Shown in pieces: positions 13,001 to 23,026 of a stretch of 64,000 bases of DNA. Location: the NCBI GenBank assembly GCA_016801885.1, contig CM028900.1, forward strand, positions 3,010,001 through 3,074,000. The letters run 5' to 3'. This DNA is from Toxotes chatareus (Eukaryota; Chordata; Actinopteri; Toxotidae). The number at the start of each line of letters is the position of its first letter. The first letter of the stretch is position 1. The notes beneath the pieces are model-generated. The model was not told the origin of the DNA and ran no database searches. It worked only from the letters and a program-made list of their open reading frames with translations. The position numbers and the translations under genes are program-made.

Positions 13001-16000
13001 AGTCATAGTATAGTATGTCGTTTTTTTCAAATGTCAAAAAAGTCAAAAAATTTTTTTGACCTCAAAATGTCATAAAAAACGTCATAGTATAGTAAGGCAT
13101 CAAAATCGGACAAAAAAAGTCAAAAAATTTTTGACCTCAAAATGTCATAAAAACGTCATAGTAGTAGTATAGTAAAATCGGACAAAAAAGTCAAAATTTT
13201 TTGACAAAAATGTCATAAAAAACGTCAAAGTATAGTTTTTTTTTCGACCTCAAAATGTCATAAAAAATAAAAAAATGTCGCTTTTTTTCGGACAAAAAAG
13301 TCAAAAAATTTTTTTGACCTCAAAATGTCATAAAAACGTCATAGTATAGTATGTCGTTTTTTCGGACAAAAAGTCAAAAATTTTTGACCTCAAAATGTCA
13401 TAAAAAACGTCATAGTATAGTATGTCGTTTTTTCGACAAAAAGTATAGTATAGTATAGTATGTTTTTTTTCGACAAAAAAGTCAAAAATTTTTTTGACCT
13501 CAAAATGTCATAAAAACGTCATAGTATAGTATGTCGCTTTTTTCGGACAAAAAAAAAAAAAAATTTTTGACCTCAAAATGTCATAAAAAAACGCGTCATA
13601 GTATAGTAAGGCGTCAAAATCGGACAAAAAAGTCAAAAATTTTTTGACCTCAAAATGTCATAAAAAACGTCATAGTATAGTATGTCGTTTTTTTCGGACA
13701 AAAAGTCAAAAATTTTTTGACCTCAAAATGTCATAAAAAACGTCATAGTATAGTAAAAAGTCAAAAAATTTTGACCGGTCACAAAAACGTCATAGTATAG
13801 TCAAAAAATTTTTGACCTCAAAAAATGTCATAAAAAATGTCATAAAAATATAGTATATATGTTTTTTTTTCGACAAAAAAAGTCAAAAATTTTTTTTGAC
13901 CTCAAAATCATCATAAAAAACGTCATAGTATAGTATGTCGTCAAAATCGGACAAAAAAGTCAAAAATTTTTTGACCTCAAAATGTCATAAAAAACGTCAA
14001 AATGTCATAAAAAACGTAGTATAGTATGTTTTTTTTCGACAAAAAAGTCAAAAATTTTTTGACCTCAAAATGTCATAAAAAACGTCATAGTATAGTATGT
14101 CGTTTTTTTTCGACACAAAAAGTCAAAAAATTTTTTGACCTCAAAATGTCATAAAAAACGTCATAGTATAGTAAGGCGTCAAAATCGGACAAAAAAGTCA
14201 AAAATTTTTTGACCTCAAAATGTCATAAAAACGTCATAGTATAGTATGTCGTTTTTTTTTCGGACAAAAAGTCAAAAAATTTTTGACCTCAAAAAAAACG
14301 TCATAAAAAACGTCATAGTATAGTAAAAATTTTTTTTACCTCAAAATGTCATAAAACAAAAAAGTCAAAAAAAAGTCAAAAAATTTTTTACCTCAAAATG
14401 TCATAAAAAACGTCATAGTATAGTATGTCGTTTTTTTTTCGACAAAAAAAAGTCAAAAATTTTTTGACCTCAAAATGTCATAAAAAACGTCATAGTATAG
14501 TATATCGCTTTTTTCGGACAAAAAAAAGTCAAAAATTTTTTGACCTCAAAATGTCATAAAAAACGTCATAGTATAGTATGTCGTCAAAATCGACAAAAAG
14601 TCAAAAATTTTTTTACCTCAAAATGTCATAAAAAACGTCATAGTATAGTAAGGCGTCAAAATCGGACAAAAAAAGTCAAAAAATTTTTGACCTCAAAATG
14701 TCATAAAAAACGTCATAGTATAGTAAGGCGTCAAAATCGGACAAAAAAAAAGTCAAAAAAAAATTTTATAGACCTCAAATGTCATAAAAACGTCATAGTA
14801 TAGTATAGTATGCGTTTTTCGGACAAAAAAGTCAAAAAATTTTTTACCTCAAAATGTCATAAAAAACGTCATAGTATAGTATATCGTAGTTTTTTCGGAC
14901 AAAAAAGTCAAAAAAATTTTTGACCTCAAAATGTCATAAAAAACGTCATAGTATAGTATGTCGTTTTTTTTCGGACAAAAAGTCAAAAATTTTTTGACCT
15001 CAAAATGTCATAAAAAAAACGTCATAGTATAGTATATACGTCAAAATTCGGACAAAAAGTCAAAAAATTTTTGACCTCAAAATGTCATAAAAAACGTCAT
15101 AGTATAGTAAGGCGTCAAAATCGGACAAAAAAAGTCAAAAAATTTTTGACCTCAAAATGTCATAAAAAACGTCATAGTATAGTATGTCGTCAAAATTTCG
15201 ACAAAAAAGTCAAAAAATTTTTGACCTCAAAATGTCATAAAAAAATGTCATAAAAAACGTCATAGTATAGTATGTCGCATTTTTTCGGACAAAAAAGTCA
15301 AAAATTTTTTTGACCTCAAAATGTCATAAAAAATAGTATAGTATAGTATGCGTTTTTTTCGACAAAAAGTCAAAAATTTTTTTTTTACCTCAAAATGTCA
15401 TAAAAAACGTCATAGTATAGTATGTCGTTTTTTTTCGACAAAAAAAGTCAAAAATTTTTTTGACCTCAAAATGTCATAAAAAAACGTCATAGTATAGTAT
15501 GTCGCGTTTTCGGGAAAAAAAGTCAAAAAATTTTTTTACCTCAAAATGTCATAAAAAACGTCATAGTATAGTAAGGCGTCAAAATCGGACAAAAAAGTCA
15601 AAAAATTTTTTGACCTCAAAATGTCATAAAAAAACGTCATAGTATAGTATGTCGTTTTTTCGGACAAAAAAGTCAAAAATTTTTTGACCTCAAAATGTCA
15701 TAAAAAATAGTATGTCATAGTATAGTAAAAGGCGTCAAAATCAGACAAAAAAGTCAAAAAAAAAATTTTTTGACCTCAAAATGTCATAAAAACGCCATAG
15801 TATAGTATGTCGTTTTTTTGACCTCAAAAAGTCAAAAAACAAAAAGTCAAAAATTTTTTGACCTCAAAATGTCATAAAAAAACGTCATAGTATAGTATAT
15901 GTCATAGTATAAAATGTATAAAAAAACGCTATAGTATAGTATGTCGTTTTTTTCGGACAAAAAGTCAAAAAATTTTTTTAGACCTCAAAATGTCATAAAA

Positions 16001-19000
16001 AACGTCATAGTATAGTATGTCGCTTTTTTTTCGGACAAAAAAGTCAAAAAAATTTTGACCTCAAAATGTCATAAAAAACGTCATAGTATAGTATGTCGCT
16101 TTTTTTCGGACAAAAAAGTCAAAAAATTTTTTTGACCTCAAAATGTCATAAAAAACGTCATAGTATAGTAAGGCGTCAAAATCAGACAAAAAAGTCAAAA
16201 AAAAAAGTTTTTTTTGACCTCAAAATGTCATAAAAAACGTCATAGTATAGTATGTCGTTTTTTTCGACAAAAAAGTCAAAATTTTTTTGACCTCAAAATG
16301 TCATAAAAAACGTCATAGTAGTATAGTATGTCGTTTTTTTCGGACAAAAAGTCAAAAAATTTTTTACCTCAAAATGTCATAAAAACGTCATAGTATAGTA
16401 AGGCATAAAATCGACAAAAAAATGTCATAAAAACGTTTAGTATAGTATTTTTTTCGACAAAAAGTCAAAATGTCAAAAAACGTCATAGTATAGTATGTTT
16501 TTTCGACCTCAAAATTTTTTGTCATAATGTCATAAAAAACATATAGTATAGTAAGGCGTCAAAATCAGACAAAAAAGTCAAAAAAATTTTTACCTCAAAA
16601 TGTCATAAAAAACGTCAGTATAGTATAAACGTATAGTATAGTATGACACAAAAAAGTCAAAAATTTTTTTTCAAAATGTCATAAAAAACGTCATAGTATA
16701 GTATGTCGTTTTTTCGGACAAAAAGTCAAAAAATTTTTGACCTCAAAATGTCATAAAAAACGTCATAGTATAGTATGTCGTTTTTTTCGGACAAAAAAAG
16801 TCAAAAAATTTTTTGACCTCAAAATGTCATAAAAAACATCATAGTATAGTATGTCGTTTTTTTCGACAAAAAAAAAAAAAAAATTTTTGACCTCAAAATG
16901 TCATAAAAAAAACGTCATAGTATAGTAAAAATGTCAAAATCGGACAAAAAAGTCAAAAAAATTTTTGACCTCAAAATGTCATAAAAAACGTCATAGTATA
17001 GTATAGTATGTCGCTTTTTTTTTGGACAAAAAGTCAAAATTTTTTGACCTCAAAATGTCATAAAAAACGTCATAGTATAGTATGTGTCGTTTTTTTCGAC
17101 AAAAAGTCAAAAAATTTTTGACCTCAAAATGTCATAAAAAAAAAAAAAAATCATAGTATAGTATGTATGTTTTTTTTCGAAAAAAAGTCAAAAAAATTTT
17201 TACCTCAAAATGTCATAAAAAACGTCATAGTATAGTATGTCGCTTTTTTCGGACAAAAAAGTCAAAAATTTTTTTGACCTCAAAATGTCATAAAAAACGT
17301 CATAGTATAGTATGTCGTTTTTTCGTCAAAAAATTTTTGACCTCAAAATGTCATAAAAAATAGTATAGTATAGTCAAAAATTTTTTGACCTCAAAATGTC
17401 ATAAAAAACGTCATAGTATAGTATGTCGCTTTTTTTCGACAAAAAAGTCAAAAAATTTTTGACCTCAAAATGTCAAAAAACGCTATAGTATAGTAAGACA
17501 AAAAAGACAAAAAAGTCAAAAAAATTTTGACCTCAAAATGTCATAAAAAAACGTCATAGTATAGTATGTCGTTTTTTTCGACAAAAAAGTCAAAATTTTT
17601 TGACCTCAAAATGTCATAAAAAACGCTATAGTATAGTAAGGCATCAAAATCGGACAAAAAAGTCAAAAAATTTTTGACCTCAAAATGTCATAAAAAACGC
17701 TATAGTATAGTATGTCGCTTTTTTCGGAAATCAAAATTAGACAAAAAAGTCAATTTTTTTACCTCAAAATGTCATAAAAAACGTCATAGTATAGTATAGT
17801 ATAGTATCGCTTTTTTCGGACAAAAAGTCAAACATTTTTTGACCTCAAAATGTCATAAAAAAACGTCATAGTATAGTATGTCGTTTTTTCGGACAAAAAG
17901 TCAAATTTTTTTTACCTCAAAATGTCATAAAAAACGTCAAAGTATAGTATAGTAAGCGTCAAAAATCGGACAAAAAAAGTCAAAATTTTTTTGACCTCAA
18001 AATGTCATAAAAAACGTCATAGTATAGTAAGGCATCAAAATCGGACAAAAAAAGTCAAAAAAAATTTTGACCTCAAAATGTCATAAAAAACGTCATAGTA
18101 TAGTATGTCGTTTTTTTCGGACAAAAAAAGTCAAAAAATTTTTTGACCTCAAAATGTCATAAAAAACGTCATAGTATAGTAAGGCGTCAAAATCGGACAA
18201 AAAAAGTCAAAAATTTTTTTGACCTCAAAATGTCATAAAAAAACATCATAGTATAGTAAGGCGTCAAAATCGGACAAAAAAGTCAAAAAAAAAATTTGAC
18301 CTCAAAATGTCATAAAAAACGTCTTAGTATAGTATGTCGTTTTTTTCGGACAAAAAAAGTCAAAAAATTTTTTGACCTCAAAATGTCATAAAAAAACGTC
18401 ATAGTATAGTATGTCGTTTTTTTCGGACAAAAATAGTCAAAATTTTTTTTGACCTCAAAATGTCATAAAAAACGTCATAGTTTAGTAAGGCGTCAACATC
18501 GGACAAAAAAAGTCAAAAAATTTTTTGACCTCAAAATGTCATAGTATAGTATGTCGTTTTTTTCGGACAAAAAAAGTCAAAAATTTTTTGACCTCAAAAT
18601 GTCATAAAAAAACGTCATAGTATAGTATGTCGTTTTTTTCGGACAAAAAAAGTCAAAAAATTTTTTAACCTCAAAATGTCATAAAAAACGTCATAGTATA
18701 GTAAGGCGTCAAAATCGGACAAAAAAGTCAAAAAATTTTTGACCTCAAAATGTCATAAAAAAAAACGTCATAGTCATAGTATAGTAAGGCGTCAAAATCG
18801 GACAAAAAAAAGTCAAAAAATTTTTTGACCTCAAAATGTCATAAAAAAACGTCATAGTATAGTAAGGCGTCAAAATCGGACAAAAAAAGTCAAAATCTTT
18901 TTTGACCTCAAAATGTCATAAAAAGCGTCATAGTATAGTAAGGCGTCAAAATCGGACAAAAAAAAGTCAAAAAATTTTTTGACCTCAAAATGTCATAAAA

Positions 19001-19125
19001 AATGTCATAGTATAGTAAGGCGTCAAAATCGGACAAAAAAAGTCAAAATCTTTTTTGACCTCAAAATGTCATAAAAAACGTCATAGTATAGTAAGGCGTC
19101 AAAATCGGACAAAAAAAAGTCAAAA

Positions 19126-19620
19126 AAAATTTTTGACGCCTTACTGTTCTGTGACATTTTAAGGTAAAAAAAAATTTGGACTTTGACCGATTTTGACACC
19201 TTACTATAGTATGACGTTTTTTATGATATTTTGAGGTCAAAAATTTTTTTGACTTTTTTCGGCCGATTTTCACGCCTTACTATACTATGACGTTTTTTAT
19301 GATATTTTGAGGTCTAAAAATTTTTTGACTTTTTTTGTCCGATTTTGACGCCTTACTATACTATGACGTTTTTTATGACATTTTGAGGTCAAAAATTTTT
19401 TTGACTTTTTTTGTCCGAAAAAAACGACCTACTATACTATGACGTTTTTTATGACATTTTGATGTCAAAAATTTTTTTGACTTTTTTTGTCCGATTTTGA
19501 CGCCTTACTATACTATGACGTTTTTTATGACATTTTGATGTAAAAAAAATTTTTGACTCTTTTCCACCGATTTTGACGCCTTACTGTACTATGACGTTTT
19601 TTATGACATTTTGAGGCCAT
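19126..19620 (-). repeat. Right inverted block of the satellite
   Basis: After the A-tract/T-tract at about 19120-19134 the sequence continues as GACGCCTTACT, the complement of a core unit, where GACCTC is expected. About six minus-sense units follow. The array ends after GACATTTTGAGGCC near 19620. Confidence 0.85.
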
Positions 19621-19881
19621 TCTACAGTATGACTTTTTTACTATTTAAGAAAATCATTACACATAATTTTGAAAAACTTTTTATTTTTCAGTTTCTACAC
19701 TTTTTCATTCATACATGCATGGAAAACATGCAAAGTAAAAAGTAACATAACAAATGTAAGCAACAAAATGAACCAGAGCCAATTGTTTTCACTTCAAAAT
19801 TAACAGTTTCAAGTCATTATATTAGGTTTACTGCAGCATTCCATTATATCACTCAGTAATTAGCTTTAGAAAAATCATCTT

Positions 19882-20226
19882 CTATGCTTTTTCAGGTGTC
19901 AAACAAGCTTGCTCCAGGCTAAGAGTTTCTCCAGCAGCAGAAAATGTGCGTTCTGAGGGTGTGGATATTGCTCGCATACTGAGATAACCTGCTGGCAAAT
20001 CAGAAAGCATTGGCAGACAGCCCTCCATGCCTATACATATTTTACATCGTGCACTGTTAGCATCAGTGCTGCTAAAATGGATCCACGCTCTAGATCTTTT
20101 CCGCATTTTACACGGATTACGGTCGGAAGAATGCGCGCGACGCGACAGCTTCGCCTGAGCTAACAAACGTAGCTGACAGCATCGCCACAGCGGGAGCTCC
20201 GCCTGGATCTCCCTTGAACGCACCAC
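19882..20226 (-). pseudogene. Internally deleted hAT transposase relic (right of the satellite)
   Basis: On the minus strand a frame encodes a BED-finger start (RSRAWIHFSS then ARCKICIG), a short linker, and then a hAT C-terminal signature (TPSERTFSAAGETLS). The catalytic middle is missing. It points leftward into the satellite, mirror-wise to the relic at 6216-6350, but the protein sequences differ, so it comes from another hAT lineage. Not functional as it stands. Confidence 0.65.
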
Positions 20227-20421
20227 AGAGCAGAGTTTGCTCTGCTCTGAGCTGCATTACCATGACGTGTAATTGTATTTTTTAGTGTTGTGTAGACAGT
20301 TAAATTAAGCGATATAACTGTAGACAGTGAACTGAATTACTAAATTGCACTTCTAAACTGCGTGCAGGTAAAACTCTGAAGAGCCTTCTCCAGCTGTTTT
20401 GGGATCACAGGTCTTTTTAGA

Positions 20422-22987
20422 ATGGATGTCAGCATTGCTGTGTCACTGATTCGAGGCCAGATGGGCACCGTGGTTGAACGGGCCGTGAATGGAGCGGTGG
20501 AGACGGTTCTGGCGGAGATGCTCAAAGTGGTTGGAGTCAAATTTGAGGAACTGAAAGCCCAGGTGGCGCTGATGAAGAGGGACATCACGGCACTGCAGAG
20601 GGAGAAAGCCCTAAAAGAGAAGGAGAATGACAATATTAGAGCCAAGCTGCGTTACACCGAGCTGAAACTGAAGTACTACAGGCAGGGGGTGGAGGAGGAG
20701 CTGCAGCAGAGAGCCTCTGCTTCCACTCTGGTCCGCATCCACCCGTCCACCTTCTCCCAAACACAGAGAGGTGATGCAAGCCTTTCTCCTACTGAGACTT
20801 CGCCATCATACTCAGTTCAGACCAGGACCGCTGAGGGAGCACCGACGAGGAGCAGTCAAGGTAACAGCCCCTAAAATTACTGACCTCTACTTCCCTTCTG
20901 CTCCACTGAGTCTTACTTCTTTCTGTGTTTGTACTCCCAGAATTAATCTCTTCACAAAGCACAACCTCGCGTACCATTAGAGTGCGCTGTCATTCAGATG
21001 TGGGATTTGCTAGCTCCGACTCATCTGACCTGCTGCTGCCTGTCTCACTCTCTGTGGACGCACCTTCAGAATCTCTGGACAGCTGCACAGGTACAGAGCT
21101 GACGGGTTCAGGGGTGTGATGATTAATGTGTGCTGCATGCTTCACTACTTTTGTTTTTTCCCAGCACTTCTTTTATTTTCTTCTCCTGCCGTCCTCGTTA
21201 AATGAGATTTGAATAGTCTGGTCGTAGCCTAATGCAGAACGAAGGCAGAAATACATTTGAAATTAAATTAAATTAAATTTCCAAAGAGCTTACTACGGTA
21301 GCGTGGCAAGAAAAAAACCATTAACCGGCAGCCAACCAGTCCATCCATCCATCTGGGCTAAAAGCCAGCGTGTGGATGCATTTTGGTTTTCAGGGCAGGA
21401 GTTTTAAACAAATCGACAGGACGTACGTTGTCTGCAAACTTTGCCACACTAAGCTAAAGTATTGTGGCAACACGAGAGCTCCACGGTCGAACCCCGGTCT
21501 GAGCTCTTCTGTGCGGAGTTTGCATGAGTTTTCATGCTTCCTGTGCCTGCGTGGGTTTTCTCCGGTTCTCCGGCTTCCTCCTACAATCCCAAAAACATGC
21601 ACAATAAGTTAACTGGCTACTTTACATTGCCCCTAGGTGAGTGTGTGCGTGTGTAGTTATCTGTCTTTGCGTGTCGGCCCTGCTACTGACTGGCGAACAG
21701 TCCAGGGTGTACCCCGCCTCTCGCCGTCGTCAGCTGGGATAGGCTCCAGCTCCGCCGCGACCCTGACGGATCAAGCGGTATAGAAAACGGATGGATGGAT
21801 GGATGAGGGCTCACATGTCGCGCTTCCATCCAGAGAGGCTGTGTGGGCTAAAAGAGAAGTTGAGTAATTCAGCAGCTGACTTGTTGTAATGGTGCATGGG
21901 AGTGAGGTGTATGTGCATTCACAAAGTATCAGTGCATATTGCACCGATAAAGGAGACTGAGCAAATGCCGTGTTTATGCAGTTCTGTTCTGTCTCACAGA
22001 GCGGGACACTGCAGAGAGCGTGGGTGCTGTTGTGGCCCCTCCTCCCATCCAGGCCCAGAGTCTGGATCCAGGGTCCCCAGATGTTTCCACACAGGCTGAT
22101 AGCTCCACACTGCCCTCCTCTGCTGCACAGGTGACCACACACATGCACACCTCACTGGAGTAGACATCCCCCTTGAGGCAAATTTGTGATAATGTGTAAT
22201 ATAAATAAAATGTGACATGATTTGATTAAATCAAATCAACAGATAATATACTGTACTGAAACAAAAAACACTAAAAGGTCACCTGGACAGTAAAATATAA
22301 AACTGATGCTTCGAGTCACACGGCTACTATAGGACTCACATCTGTTTGTAACATCTGCAGAATTAAACTAGAATAAGTATTACAGCATTACACTTCTCAT
22401 CACAGTCCTGGTTGTCTGTCACCTGTTGTGATGCAGGTGAAGCAGGAGCAGCTGCAGCAGCAGGAGGAGGTGATCTGTATCAAGGAGGAGCCAGAGGAAG
22501 AGCAGGAGGTGATGGCCACCTTACTGTTGGACTGCCAGGTGAAGCAGGGTCATCTTTCAGAGTCAGAGGTGAGGCTAGAGCCGATTGTTTTTGATTTTAT
22601 CAGCAATAAAACGGCAGTCTGTAGTATCAGTATCCTCTGAAAATAAGAGACAGTGTCTTTATTCAAGCTTTCTACAGTCAAACAGGGAAAAATATTTCTT
22701 CTCCCAGCTCTGCAGCCACAGGACAGAATGAGCTCTGATTTAGCAAAGAAAGGTATCCTGGAAAACTGAACTAACTGAATTAAAAACACTTCATGTCAAG
22801 ATAACTCACCGTAAGAATGCACTGAATATCACAGACTGTACAGAACAGTCTGTGCATGAGAGTGATACCTTTTGATTGTTCCTCCAGGCTCAGAGTTCAG
22901 TGACAGACTGGTCAGATCTTCCAGCAAGCCAGAGAAATCACACTGCAACTCTCAGCTCAGCCGGGCCAAGCACCTGTGAGTGGACCT

Positions 22988-23026
<39 letters not shown>

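Larger units (their letters stand above)
6660..19620. repeat. 13-kb satellite/minisatellite array, unit about 75 bp
   Basis: A tandem array built on a unit that reads, on the + strand of the core: GACCTCAAAATGTCATAAAA, then AACGTCATAGTATAGTA, then one of two variants, then GGACAAAAAAAGTC and an A-tract/T-tract. Variant A has AGGCGTCAAAATC; variant B has TGTCGTTTTTTTC. Length divided by period gives on the order of 160-170 units (estimated, not counted). Orientation is minus at about 6660-7057, plus at about 7058-19125, and minus again at about 19126-19620. Units are regular near both ends of the core and irregular between about 10.2 and 17.7 kb. Open frames inside it (such as MTSKCHKKRHSIV repeated) follow from the 25-codon period and are not genes. 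Confidence 0.95.

Noticed and set aside
7623..17363. Open frames encoding repeated TSKCHKKRHSIV-type peptides
   Set aside because: The satellite period is close to 75 bp (25 codons), so any frame without a stop in one unit stays open over several. There is no start context, splicing or family similarity.
6660..19620. CRISPR-like array
   Set aside because: Units are head-to-tail tandem copies without unique spacers, in a vertebrate genome with spliced genes.
6660..19620. Centromeric or telomeric satellite
   Set aside because: No TTAGGG repeats. The array is only 13 kb and lies between ordinary genes; nothing in the sequence points to a centromere.
22412..22594. Alternative Gly/Ala-rich frame in exon four of the unnamed gene
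   Set aside because: The frame encoding VKQEQLQQQEEVICIKEEP is in phase with both neighbouring exons and carries the conserved-looking motifs.
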